Shown: positions 1 to 7,908 of the stretch, in pieces
How the letters are laid out: each line of letters begins with the position of its first letter
How positions within the stretch are numbered: position 1 is the stretch's first letter
NCBI GenBank assembly: GCA_903863885.1
Contig: CAIPEB010000124.1
Location: 1-54,211, forward strand
Direction of reading: 5' to 3'
Length of the DNA stretch: 54,211 bases
Source of the DNA: an uncultured Planctomycetaceae bacterium
GTDB lineage: Bacteria > Planctomycetota > Planctomycetia > Pirellulales > Pirellulaceae
Translations under genes and position numbers: made by a program
The notes under the pieces: model-generated
What the model saw: only the letters and a program-made list of their open reading frames with translations
Database searches by the model: none
What the model was told of the DNA's origin: nothing

Positions 1-1
1 G

Positions 2-826
2 TTCGGAACGGCGATTGCCTGCCTGCTTGCCAATCTCTATTTGTCGGAACTCGATCATCGCCTCGCTGCGGTCGGGAACATCCGCTTCTTTCGCTACGCG
101 GACGATATGCTGGTTATTTCCACGCAGGCCGAAGCAGCCGCCGCGGCAGCCCGCATCCTGGACGGGGAACTCGAGCGACTCGGACTGCGGAGCAAGCCGA
201 GCCACGAAACGACCTTCGTGCTTGCCGATCGGACTGGTCCGGATGCTCCGCCAGCCGGCAGCGGGCCGCTGCCCGTATTGCACAAATTCCGGCATCTGGG
301 GCTGGAGTTTCGAGCCGATGGATCGGTGGGATTGAGCCGCGACAAATTCCGCAAGGTCTGCAATCTGTTCCGCTACGCTTTCCGCAGGAACCGCCGCAGA
401 TTCCGCCGCATCGTCGATTGGGAGCAGCGCGCGGCGCTTGCCGTGCGGATTGCCCGCGAAACCGTCGAACAGGGCGTGCGGAACGTGGCGATCATCGACT
501 ACTATCTGCGGCACGTTACGGACGAGAGCCAATTGCAGCAAATCGATCGGTGGCTGGCTGAGGAAGTGCTTTCCCTGGCTTTCGGCGGCGGCCACAAAAA
601 GGGATATTACCGGCGTCTTTCCGTGTCGCGACTGCGCGGAATGGGGTTGCCATCGCTCGTGCACCGTCGGCGACTGCTGCTGCACGGGCACATCCAGTCG
701 TCGTTCTTCGTGTGGAAGGTCAGCAAAAAACAACGAGGATACGGGGGGCAAGCTGCCAGGCGCGACCGCAAGCCGGTCGATGCTTTCTCTCAAAGCCCAG
801 AAGCAGCGGCTGAATCCACCTCGTGA
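2..826 (+). CDS. Reverse transcriptase, 5' end cut by window edge
   Basis: RNA-directed DNA polymerase fragment. The reading frame is open from base 2, so the N-terminal part (fingers, first catalytic Asp) lies outside the window. Visible are a motif-4-like helix (FGTAIACLLANLYLSELDH), the catalytic FRYADD box at about residues 33-38 of the fragment, and an LGLEF segment. The thumb-like C-terminal region is rich in Arg and aromatics and ends near GLPSLVHRRRLLLHG. No HNH endonuclease or retron-type VTG motif is seen. The residues after the conserved Gly (TAIAC) differ from the common group II pattern (GGVVSP), which points to one of the less-studied bacterial RT classes such as the UG/DRT defence types, but the class cannot be fixed without the missing half. 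The stop is TGA at 824-826. Confidence 0.8.
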   Translation, partial: FGTAIACLLANLYLSELDHRLAAVGNIRFFRYADDMLVISTQAEAAAAAARILDGELERLGLRSKPSHETTFVLADRTGPDAPPAGSGPLPVLHKFRHLGLEFRADGSVGLSRDKFRKVCNLFRYAFRRNRRRFRRIVDWEQRAALAVRIARETVEQGVRNVAIIDYYLRHVTDESQLQQIDRWLAEEVLSLAFGGGHKKGYYRRLSVSRLRGMGLPSLVHRRRLLLHGHIQSSFFVWKVSKKQRGYGGQAARRDRKPVDAFSQSPEAAAESTS

Positions 827-862
827 GAGAGAGGAGCCGCCTGTATATGGGTGTCATGGAAT

Positions 863-887
863 ACAGATACGGCTGAAGCGTATCTGT
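863..887 (+). other. Perfect 9-bp stem-loop after the reverse transcriptase
   Basis: ACAGATACG (863-871) and CGTATCTGT (879-887) pair perfectly around a 7-base loop. It starts 37 bases after the RT stop codon. No T tract follows, so it is not a clear intrinsic terminator; it may be an RNA end-processing structure or part of an RT-associated RNA. Confidence 0.4.
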
Positions 888-963
888 CGTTTGCAAGCTG
901 CCCCCGTATCCTTTTATATGAGACGGATCGAGCGTCGCACGAATTGCCGGAGGACCGCACGCC

Positions 964-1527
964 ATGGGATGGTTCGATTTCATCTTCTCGCGCACCGCGA
1001 CGTGTCCGAACTGCGGCGATCCCCGCGCCCGCAATTCGCTGTTCGGCGGAATCCGCTGTCCGAATCGGGCCTGCGATCACTTCGACCTGGAATTGATGCA
1101 CGAGCAGTCGGAATCGTTCGCCCGGAATTTCCCCTCGGCGGACTTTTCCGCACCGGCAGGAGTCGGGGGCGCCGGCCGAAAAGAGAGGTCTGCATTCGGT
1201 GCACCATCGTCGGGGGCCTTCGACCCCGGGCCGCATTTGATCGAAGTGCGATACCGGAACTTTCGCGGCGAGCCGTGTGCCTTTCAGGGAGACAACCGGA
1301 CGGTGCGGCGGCGAGGCAACCACCTGTCGCTGCAGGTCGCGCCGACGGGCACGCGAATCGCCCTCGATCGAGACCGGATACAGAATCTCGCCGAGGTTGA
1401 GGCGTGTGTCCGCGCCTGGCCGACGCCGCGCGAAGCGCACGTGCTGCGGTATCACCTGCGACGAGGCACGACCTCCCAGTTGTTCGAGCAGCTGCGCCGC
1501 AGGTTCCCCGACTGGCAACCTTCGTGA
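964..1527 (+). CDS. Zinc-ribbon protein with WYL-like C-terminal region
   Basis: A 187-residue protein of unknown function. The N-terminus carries four cysteines in zinc-ribbon arrangement (C14, C17, C32, C37). A low-complexity linker follows, then a beta-rich stretch (about residues 92-145) starting LIEVRYRNFRGE and ending in LDRIQNL, which resembles WYL-type ligand-sensing folds; that resemblance is judged by eye. A GGAGG Shine-Dalgarno lies 10 bases before the ATG. It is cytoplasmic, with no signal peptide. It sits 137 bp after the RT gene on the same strand, but nothing proves a joint function. Confidence 0.7.
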   Translation: MGWFDFIFSRTATCPNCGDPRARNSLFGGIRCPNRACDHFDLELMHEQSESFARNFPSADFSAPAGVGGAGRKERSAFGAPSSGAFDPGPHLIEVRYRNFRGEPCAFQGDNRTVRRRGNHLSLQVAPTGTRIALDRDRIQNLAEVEACVRAWPTPREAHVLRYHLRRGTTSQLFEQLRRRFPDWQPS

Positions 1528-1556
1528 ACCGACCGCTCTTTCAGCGGCCCCTCACG

Positions 1557-1668
1557 GGGCGGCAGAACCGCCGGCCAAAGCGGTGCCGCCGCGCCCGGAA
1601 ATTCGCCCGCTCCCGCCGGTTGCCGGTCCAAGCGCGAAAAACGAACATTCTGACGATCAGTCTCACAG
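1557..1668 (+). repeat. Dispersed intergenic repeat, copy A
   Basis: This segment aligns without gaps to 39769-39880; I hand-counted 83 of 112 identical bases. The start folds into a two-tier hairpin: GGCGGCA (1558-1564) pairs with TGCCGCC (1584-1590), and CCGC (1568-1571) with GCGG (1580-1583). It lies between convergent genes and its right end runs over the TGA stop (1663-1665) of the minus-strand oxidoreductase gene. No protein is recognised in it. Confidence 0.6.
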
Positions 1669-3060
1669 GGACCAGCCATCGCGGTATTCGCGATGGAGCA
1701 GCTTGTTGGCCGCTTCGTCATTCGTGATTTTGAAGTTCGGCCCGTCCCACATCAGCTTCTTGCCGGCCCGCAATGCGACATTGCCCAGCATGCAGGTCTC
1801 GGTCAGCACGCCGGCGTGATCGACGAAGTTCGCGCCGGCGGGTTTTCCTCCCCGGCACGCATCCACCCATTCCTTGTGGTGGCCGGGCGAGCGCTCGAGT
1901 TTCTTGGGCGGACGGCCGTAGGCCTGCATCTTGGTCTCGGGCACAAGGCGATGCCCCATCAGCGTTCCCTTGTCGCCGAAATACATCACATCGGAGATGC
2001 CCCGTTCCGGCTCGAGGTCCTTCGGCACGGGGGGCTTCAATCCACCGTCGTACCACGTGAGCTTCACGGGCGGCATGTCGCCGCGCGCCGGAAACTCGAA
2101 GTAGGCGATCACTCCCAGCGGATAAATGTCCGAGTCCACGCGAGTGGAGCAGGCTTCGACGCTCGTCGGATGCGTGAGCTTCAGGGCCTTGAAGATCGTG
2201 GACATCTTGTGGCAGCCGAGATCGCCGAGCAGTCCCGTGCCGAAGTCCCACCAGTTCCGCCAGGTCCAGGGACAGTAGGCGGGATGATACGGGCGAGCCG
2301 GAGCGGGTCCGAGCCACAGATCCCAGTCCAAACCCTCGGGAACCGGCGGAGTTTCCTTCGGGCGTCCTTCCCACGCGGGCCACGGCCAGAATCGCGCCGG
2401 CGACCATACCTGGACCTCGTGCACGTTGCCGATGGCTCCATCGGCGATGAATTCGCAGGTCAGCCGCGCCTCTTCGGAGGCCTGGCCCTGATTGCCCAAC
2501 TGCGTGGCGACGCCGGCCCGCCTGGCCGCTTCGGCAACTTGACGAGTTTCGTTCACCGTGTAGGCCAGCGGTTTTTCGCAGTACACGTGCTTCTTCTGCT
2601 TCAACGCGGCCATGGTGATGACCGCATGCGAGTGATCGGGCGTGGCAATCATCACCGCGTCCACGTCTTCCTTGGCAAGCAACTCGCGATAGTCGCTGTA
2701 CGTGCGGATGCCCTTGAACGTCCCGGAAGGGCGTTCCTTTGCATAGTATTCCTCGACCGCCGCCCGCGTCGGTTCGCGGCCTGCTTCGCGCAGCTCCCGG
2801 CCCTGCCCCCAATTCCACGACAGGTACCCGCCGCCTCCGCGATTCACGTCACACACGGCCACGACCTGGACTTCGGGAAACTGCGCAAGAGCCATCATGT
2901 TCTGAATGCCCTGCCCGCCCGTGCCGATGCCGGCCAGTGTGATCTTGTCGCTGGGCGCCACCTGTCCTTCGCCGCCGAGAGCACGTCGAGGTACGACCGC
3001 ACAAGCGCCAAGGACAGCAGCCGACTGCAGGAATTGCCGCCGTGAGACGGAGTCGCTCAT
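1663..3060 (-). CDS. Tat-exported Gfo/Idh/MocA family oxidoreductase
   Basis: NAD(P)-dependent sugar or inositol dehydrogenase-like protein, 465 residues. It begins with a Tat signal (SRRQFLQ, then a hydrophobic stretch to about residue 29). A Rossmann fold follows, starting LAGIGTGGQG with VVAVCDVN at the end of the second strand. The family EKPLAYT box is present, with its active-site-type Lys, and the C-terminal half is the substrate-binding domain (WPWPAWEG, WRNWWDFGTG). The ATG at 3060 was chosen because AGGGAAG lies just upstream and the Tat signal begins there; an upstream in-frame start at 3138 would bury the signal. The substrate is unknown. Planctomycetes carry many such paralogues, commonly tied to carbohydrate use. 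Confidence 0.93.
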   Translation of the reverse strand: MSDSVSRRQFLQSAAVLGACAVVPRRALGGEGQVAPSDKITLAGIGTGGQGIQNMMALAQFPEVQVVAVCDVNRGGGGYLSWNWGQGRELREAGREPTRAAVEEYYAKERPSGTFKGIRTYSDYRELLAKEDVDAVMIATPDHSHAVITMAALKQKKHVYCEKPLAYTVNETRQVAEAARRAGVATQLGNQGQASEEARLTCEFIADGAIGNVHEVQVWSPARFWPWPAWEGRPKETPPVPEGLDWDLWLGPAPARPYHPAYCPWTWRNWWDFGTGLLGDLGCHKMSTIFKALKLTHPTSVEACSTRVDSDIYPLGVIAYFEFPARGDMPPVKLTWYDGGLKPPVPKDLEPERGISDVMYFGDKGTLMGHRLVPETKMQAYGRPPKKLERSPGHHKEWVDACRGGKPAGANFVDHAGVLTETCMLGNVALRAGKKLMWDGPNFKITNDEAANKLLHREYRDGWSL

Positions 3061-3150
3061 GATCACTTCCCTTTTCTGCCGTAATTCCGCACGAGATGGA
3101 CGGATGGATGAATCGTCTTCCGCGGCGGCACAGGCCACCCGCGCAGCATC

Positions 3151-3178
3151 AATTTACCACACAAGCCACGCGACCCAA
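3151..3178 (-). promoter_or_regulatory. Possible promoter of the Gfo/Idh/MocA gene
   Basis: On the minus strand TTGGGT and TAAATT are separated by 16 bases, about 90 bases before the ATG. Four of six matches at the -10 box; weak by eye. Confidence 0.28.
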
Positions 3179-3232
3179 CGGGGCAACTCTCCGCCGCGAA
3201 AAACCCGCGGCTGCTTCAGGCGATTTCGGGTA

Positions 3233-3261
3233 TTCGCATCTCGCGACGGCCAGCTTATGCT
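3233..3261 (+). promoter_or_regulatory. Candidate promoter of the HEAT-repeat gene
   Basis: TTCGCA (3233-3238), a 17-base spacer, then TATGCT (3256-3261), ending 30 bases before the ATG. Each box matches four of six sigma-70 consensus bases. Confidence 0.38.
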
Positions 3262-3291
3262 AGGAGGCTTGACCAATCGGACAGGGGGAAT

Positions 3292-4959
3292 ATGAGCAAC
3301 CGTTTTTTCGCATGGTGGTTCTGTTGCGGATCGATAGCCGCTTTGTGGGCCGCTTCCCGGGTCGCATCGGCCGAGCCCGATCGTCCGGCTCCGGCCGGCG
3401 CGGCGGCGCCGCAGGAGACGCTTACCGCCAGCGCCCGCGATACGGAATCCCTGATCAACAGGCTCGATGCACCGCAATTCCAGGATCGCGACCGCGCCTC
3501 GCAGCGACTGGCGGAAGGCGGCCCCGATGTGATACCCGAATTGATCGAAGCGCTGGGGGCCCCCTCGGCTGAAGTCCGCTTTCGTGCCATTCTGCTGCTG
3601 AACCGCCGCCATTCGTTCGAGCAGATCGCGCTGCCGCTCATCGAAGCCACGGGAAAGCCGTACGCATCTCGCGCAAGGGTCGTGCTGCGGGAACGCACGT
3701 TGCAGCAGCTCGAAGTCATCAGCCATATGCCGTACGTCGAAAAGCTCTTTAAATTCTGGGGGACCGATCCGGAGACGTTCTGCAATCAGTCGCTCATCCG
3801 CTTTAACGAAGCATCCGACCTCGAACAGACCAGGCAGGCTGTCGAACCGCTGATCGGACTGGAAAAGAAAGCCCATCGATTCACGGCCGCCGTCGCGGAT
3901 CTCGAATCGCTGTCGCTTTCGTACGACCACCAGTACAGCCCCGGTTACGTCATCGCGGATACTCTGGCCATTGGCCTGCGGACCGATCAGGCACAATTGA
4001 CCGAATTTGCCGAGCAGCACCTGCAATCGCTGAAATCGCTCGCGTCCACCATGAGCGCACGCAACGAGGCCAGGTCCGCGATCCACAAGGAAGTCCTCGA
4101 TCGTGCCAACATGAGCCAGGGCGCTGCGGGTTTCCTGGTGAAGCTACTGGAAAAAGACTCCGCCGTTCGGACCGTGGTTTCCGAGCGTATCGGAATTCAT
4201 CCCGAAGACCTGCAGAAGTCATTCTGCCAGGGTCTGGCCGACGCCGACGCGCATACCTGCGATTGCGGCGTGGGACGAGTCCACATCGTGGATATGCTGG
4301 TCGAGATCCTCGCCAAATGGAAAACCGAACCGACGGATCCGGTCTGCCGGCAACTTATCTCGGCGATCACCGACACGGCCCGATCGGGTGACAAACCCAG
4401 GGCTCTGGCTCTGCTCGAGGCGCTGGACGCCTGCCGCAGCCTGCCGAACCATCGCTTGAGCCTCGAGGACGGACTGGGCAAACAGCTGGCCGAACGACTG
4501 CTCGCCGCTGCCCAGCGAGCCGCCAACAACCGCGCCTTCTATCCGACGCAAAGCGTCCACCTCCGGTTGGTCGCGCTGGCGGATATGAATATCACTCCCG
4601 AGCATCCGGCCTATCCTCGCAAGCTGCTCGAGCAGCACCTCGCCGGCTCCGATTCGACGACAACCGACGATGCACGCCAGGCCTTCGAACGCTATGTCCG
4701 GATTCTCGATCGGCTTCGGGAAACCGGAATCGATTGTCAGCAGTCGCAGGCCGCCGGATTCGTTGGATCGCTGCGTGACGCGTTGCCGGACCACCCCGAA
4801 CTGCTCGCAGCGGGCGTTGCCCAACTCGATCAGATCCTGCGCCAGGCCAGTGCCACAGGAAACAAGCCGGACGCAAAACAGGTGGCGGAAGCCCTGGATT
4901 CCTGGGCCAAGAGCGCCGCCCCATCGGCCAGTACGGGCAGCACCGCAGCCTCACAGTGA
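3292..4959 (+). CDS. Exported HEAT-repeat protein, unknown function
   Basis: A 555-residue protein with a Sec signal peptide (about residues 1-28: Arg, a Trp/Phe-rich core, Ala-Ser-Ala end). At about residues 53-110 there are helix pairs of HEAT-repeat type (LINRLDAPQFQDRDRASQRL, then VIPELIEALGAPSAEVRFRAILLL). The remainder is mostly alpha-helical without a recognised enzyme motif. A CDCGVG cluster at about residue 323 could bind metal. An AGGGGGAAT Shine-Dalgarno precedes the ATG. It is the gene immediately upstream of the nickel-type transporter, but 272 bp and a separate predicted promoter lie between them, so co-function is not implied. Proteins of this style are common and uncharacterised in planctomycetes. 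Confidence 0.85.
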   Translation: MSNRFFAWWFCCGSIAALWAASRVASAEPDRPAPAGAAAPQETLTASARDTESLINRLDAPQFQDRDRASQRLAEGGPDVIPELIEALGAPSAEVRFRAILLLNRRHSFEQIALPLIEATGKPYASRARVVLRERTLQQLEVISHMPYVEKLFKFWGTDPETFCNQSLIRFNEASDLEQTRQAVEPLIGLEKKAHRFTAAVADLESLSLSYDHQYSPGYVIADTLAIGLRTDQAQLTEFAEQHLQSLKSLASTMSARNEARSAIHKEVLDRANMSQGAAGFLVKLLEKDSAVRTVVSERIGIHPEDLQKSFCQGLADADAHTCDCGVGRVHIVDMLVEILAKWKTEPTDPVCRQLISAITDTARSGDKPRALALLEALDACRSLPNHRLSLEDGLGKQLAERLLAAAQRAANNRAFYPTQSVHLRLVALADMNITPEHPAYPRKLLEQHLAGSDSTTTDDARQAFERYVRILDRLRETGIDCQQSQAAGFVGSLRDALPDHPELLAAGVAQLDQILRQASATGNKPDAKQVAEALDSWAKSAAPSASTGSTAASQ

Positions 4960-5097
4960 TGCAGAACGTCTGCCGATTCATCCATCTCGGCCCCCTCGCG
5001 CCGCGGAAACCCGCGTCCGAAGAATGAACACTGCAGCTTGCGGGACAGCCCCCCTCCACCCATCGATGCCACATGCGACCGTCCGTCTTTGCGTCGC

Positions 5098-5126
5098 TTG
5101 CTCGACAGCGTCTTTTCGAGTATTAC
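5098..5126 (+). promoter_or_regulatory. Candidate promoter of the nickel ECF operon
   Basis: TTGCTC (5098-5103), exactly 17 bases, then TATTAC (5121-5126). The -10 box lies inside the left arm of the palindrome at 5120-5146, so a repressor bound there would block RNA polymerase. Confidence 0.45.
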
Positions 5127-5146
5127 AAGGTATGGAATCGTAATAC
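5120..5146. promoter_or_regulatory. NikR-like operator (27-bp inverted repeat)
   Basis: GTATTAC (5120-5126), 13 bases, GTAATAC (5140-5146): perfect 7-base arms. The length and GTA...TAC arms match the general form of NikR sites (for example GTATGA-N16-TCATAC in E. coli). It lies 85 bp before the transporter ATG and overlaps the predicted -10 box. No nikR gene is in the window. Confidence 0.6.
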
Positions 5147-5231
5147 GGACTCGGTGGAATCGCGACGAGCTGACAGGTTCGATCCGACAGACGGTGTGGC
5201 GGCACGCGGCTCTTTCCAGGGTGAACTGAAC

Positions 5232-6278
5232 ATGCACATGGCGGACGCATTGATTTCCCCTGCCGTGGGCGGCGCGATGTGGCTGGCTTCGGCCGGGCTG
5301 ACTGCCTACGCTTCGCGAACGATCGATGCGCGGTCGGACGGGCGATTGGTTCCCCTGATGGGTGTCTCGGGGGCGTTTGTATTCGCCACCCAGATGATCA
5401 ATTTCGGAATCCCGGCAACCGGCTCGAGCGGCCACCTGGGAGGCGGTTTGCTGCTTGCGGCCCTGCTGGGCCCATGTCCGGCTCTCGTGGTGATGGCCTC
5501 TGTCCTCACCATCCAATCGTTGTTCTTCGCCGACGGCGGCTTGCTCGCCCTGGGCTGCAACATCTTCAATCTCGGCGTGTGTCCCTGCCTGATCGCATAT
5601 CCTCTGGTGTTTCGTCCCCTGCTCGGATCGCACACGAATTTGCGCCGAGTGTTCATCGCCTCGCTGGCCGCTTCCATCGCGGGTGTGGAACTGGGTGCGG
5701 CGGGCGTCGTAATCCAAACCGCATTGTCGAACCGTGCGGAACTGCCGTTTTCGACATTCCTTCTGCTGATGCTGCCGATCCATCTGGCGATCGCCGTGAT
5801 CGAAGGGCTGGCTACGACGGTGATTCTCGGCTTCTTGTGGCGAGCGAGGCCCGATTTGCAGCCCACTCGTTCGCAACCAACCGGCTACTCGCAATCCGTG
5901 GTTCCTGTAGCAGCCGGACTCCTCGCCGCCGCGCTCGTGCTCGGGGGCTTTGTTTCCTGGTTCGCATCGACTCGACCAGACGGTTTGGAGTGGTCGGTGG
6001 CCAAGGCGACCGGCTCGAGTCCGTTGTCCGGCAGTACACCGCTCCACGCGGAACTTTCGAGGCTCCAGGAGCAATCCGCCATTCTCCCCGACTACGGGTT
6101 TCTGGGCGATGGCGGCGAAGCGCCCGCAGGAGAGAATGAGGCGTCGTCTGCGCATTGGCCGGCAGCTCAACTGGGCAGTTCCGTTTCGGGAATCGCCGGC
6201 AGTCTTTTCGTCGTGCTGGCGGCTTGTGCCGTTGGATGGGTCTCGCGTGCTGCTCGCCCGAAACGGGAACCGTCATGA
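5232..6278 (+). CDS. nikMN: Nickel/cobalt ECF transporter S component, NikMN-type fusion
   Basis: Membrane substrate-capture subunit of an energy-coupling-factor transporter, 348 residues. The start is fixed by the family N-terminus MHMADALISP, where Met1 and His2 bind the metal ion; the frame extends upstream to 5073, but that would cross the operator. His68 in SSGHLGGG corresponds to the further metal ligand. About six membrane segments fill residues 1-205. A C-terminal part carries the PDGLE motif (249-253) and a final membrane helix (about 318-338), the N-component domain fused in NikMN proteins. PDGLE-type fusions are usually nickel transporters, and the NikR-like site agrees; cobalt cannot be excluded. 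The stop overlaps the next start (ATGA). Confidence 0.9.
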   Translation: MHMADALISPAVGGAMWLASAGLTAYASRTIDARSDGRLVPLMGVSGAFVFATQMINFGIPATGSSGHLGGGLLLAALLGPCPALVVMASVLTIQSLFFADGGLLALGCNIFNLGVCPCLIAYPLVFRPLLGSHTNLRRVFIASLAASIAGVELGAAGVVIQTALSNRAELPFSTFLLLMLPIHLAIAVIEGLATTVILGFLWRARPDLQPTRSQPTGYSQSVVPVAAGLLAAALVLGGFVSWFASTRPDGLEWSVAKATGSSPLSGSTPLHAELSRLQEQSAILPDYGFLGDGGEAPAGENEASSAHWPAAQLGSSVSGIAGSLFVVLAACAVGWVSRAARPKREPS

Positions 6279-7060
6279 ACCGCGTCGAATCGGCGATGCG
6301 TGACCTGACGCACCTGGACGAAGTGGCACGGCAGCAGACATGGCTGCACCGCATTGACGCACGGGCCAAAGCGATTACAACCCTGGTCTATGTAGTCGCG
6401 ATTGCTTCGCTCCCGAGGCACGCGGTCCTGGAAATGCTTCCGTTTGCCGCCTATCCCCTGATGCTGCTCCTGGCAGCGCAGTTGCCGCTGCGCGTGCTGA
6501 CCAGACCGCTGCTCGTGACGATCCTGCTGGGAATGGCGATCGGCGCGGCGAACCCGTTCCTGGACCGCAGTCCCGTGCGGGTGTTCGACGGCTGGTGCAT
6601 TGCCGGGGGTTGGCTTTCATTCATCTCGATCCAGTTGCGGGCCGTCCTGGGCGTCACCGGAGCGATCGGCCTGATCGCCACGACGGGAATGGAACGACTC
6701 TGCCACGGACTGGCCCGGCTGGGTGTACCTCGCGGGTTTGTGACGCAACTGCTGTTTCTGTACCGTTACCTGTTCCTACTCGGCGCGAATTCCGCGGCCA
6801 TGTCGCGCGCACGCGACTTGCGTTCCAACGGACGACCTCTGCAGCTGTCCACGTACGGTTCGCTGGTCGGCCACCTGTTGCTGAGGACGCTCGATCGGGC
6901 CGAGCGAATTCATGCCGCCATGTGTTGCCGCGGTTTTCACGGGGACATTCCGCTGGGTGAAAGCGACCGCTTCGGTCCGCGCGACGCGGCGTTTGTGGCT
7001 GTCTGGTGTCTTGTTTTGATCGCAATCCGGGTCTCTCACTCCGGCAATTTCCCGCACTGA
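6275..7060 (+). CDS. nikQ: ECF transporter T component (CbiQ/NikQ family)
   Basis: Energy-coupling transmembrane subunit, 261 residues, linking the substrate-binding component to the ATPase. The start ATG at 6275 overlaps the stop of the preceding gene by four bases, which indicates translational coupling. Several hydrophobic helices are visible (TLVYVVAIASL, LLVTILLGMAIGAA, AVLGVTGAIGLIA). The conserved cytoplasmic coupling motifs occur as ARDLRSNG at about residue 180 and AERIHAAMCCRGF at about residue 210. A longer frame starts at 6155 but lies inside the previous gene. Confidence 0.9.
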   Translation: MNRVESAMRDLTHLDEVARQQTWLHRIDARAKAITTLVYVVAIASLPRHAVLEMLPFAAYPLMLLLAAQLPLRVLTRPLLVTILLGMAIGAANPFLDRSPVRVFDGWCIAGGWLSFISIQLRAVLGVTGAIGLIATTGMERLCHGLARLGVPRGFVTQLLFLYRYLFLLGANSAAMSRARDLRSNGRPLQLSTYGSLVGHLLLRTLDRAERIHAAMCCRGFHGDIPLGESDRFGPRDAAFVAVWCLVLIAIRVSHSGNFPH

Positions 7061-7076
7061 CGAGGCGAGTCGCCCC

Positions 7077-7847
7077 ATGAGTCCGGTCATTGAAGTCTCT
7101 CATCTGCATCACACCTACCCGGACGGCACCTCGGCCATCCGCGATGTGAGCTTTTCGATCGCTGCGGGCGAATCCGTCGGCATCATCGGTGCAAATGGCG
7201 CGGGAAAATCCACCATGCTCCTGCATCTGGTGGCCTGCCTCCAGCCGACCAGCGGGACGCTGAGCATCGGCGGACTCTTGTCGCACCCGGGCAACGTCAC
7301 GGCTATCCGGCAGCGGGCGGGTCTCGTATTCCAGAACCCCGACGATCAGCTTTTCATGCCGACGGTCCAGTCGGACGTCGCCTTCGGACCGCGAAACCAG
7401 GGTCTGGACGAAGACTCGGTCACGCAGCGGGTCACCGAGGCACTGACTGCGGTCGGCGAATTGCATCTGCTGCACCGCCCCCCGTACCGGCTTTCCGGCG
7501 GCGAGAAGCGTGCCGTGTCGATCGCGACGGTCCTGTCCATGCGGCCCGACATTCTCGTGCTGGACGAACCCTCGGCGGGACTCGACCCCAGCGCGCGGCG
7601 CAAGTTGATCAGCCTGCTGTCCAGTCTCGACCACACTCGCATCGTGGCATCGCACGATCTCGACCTGGTGCTCGACGTCTGTCAGCGGGTGATACTGATG
7701 CGCAGCGGCCAGGTCGCCGCCGACGGCCCGGCGCGAGACATCCTGCGCGACAAACCGCTGCTGGAACAATGCGGGCTCGAATTGCCGCTGGCAGCGCAGG
7801 CTTGCCCGAACTGCGGATGCTCGTCCGACTCGCCCCGCTCCGGCTGA
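7077..7847 (+). CDS. nikO: ECF transporter ATPase (CbiO/NikO family)
   Basis: ABC ATPase that powers the nickel/cobalt ECF transporter, 256 residues. Walker A is GANGAGKS (38-45), the Q-loop VFQNPDDQ about 84-91, the signature LSGGE (139-143), and Walker B LVLDEPSAGLD (160-170). The H-loop is in IVASHDLDL. The gene lies 16 bp after the T component and completes an MN-Q-O operon. The tail ends in a Cys-Pro-x-Cys-x-Cys cluster (C243, C246, C248) that the ATPase core does not need; it could bind the transported metal. Confidence 0.93.
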   Translation: MSPVIEVSHLHHTYPDGTSAIRDVSFSIAAGESVGIIGANGAGKSTMLLHLVACLQPTSGTLSIGGLLSHPGNVTAIRQRAGLVFQNPDDQLFMPTVQSDVAFGPRNQGLDEDSVTQRVTEALTAVGELHLLHRPPYRLSGGEKRAVSIATVLSMRPDILVLDEPSAGLDPSARRKLISLLSSLDHTRIVASHDLDLVLDVCQRVILMRSGQVAADGPARDILRDKPLLEQCGLELPLAAQACPNCGCSSDSPRSG

Positions 7848-7856
7848 TCGCAACGG

Positions 7857-7877
7857 GCGCGGAGACGTTCGCCGCGC
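7857..7877. terminator. Weak hairpin between convergent genes
   Basis: GCGCGG (7857-7862) pairs with CCGCGC (7872-7877) around nine bases, followed by only a short CTTTA. It is the only stem seen in the 61-bp gap between the transporter operon and the convergent fucosidase gene. Confidence 0.25.
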
Positions 7878-7908
7878 GCACTTTACAGACGTGAACGGTT
7901 GCCCGCAG

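Noticed and set aside
3154-4086. 310-codon open frame on the minus strand inside the HEAT-repeat gene
   Set aside because: It overlaps a gene with signal peptide and family-like repeats; its translation has no recognisable feature.
5170-5190. GGTTCGATCC-like T-arm sequence suggesting a tRNA
   Set aside because: No acceptor or anticodon stems can be formed around it.
5073-5231. In-frame N-terminal extension of the NikMN-like gene from 5073
   Set aside because: The metal-binding N-terminus MHMADAL must be exposed and begins at 5232; the extension would run through the operator and promoter.
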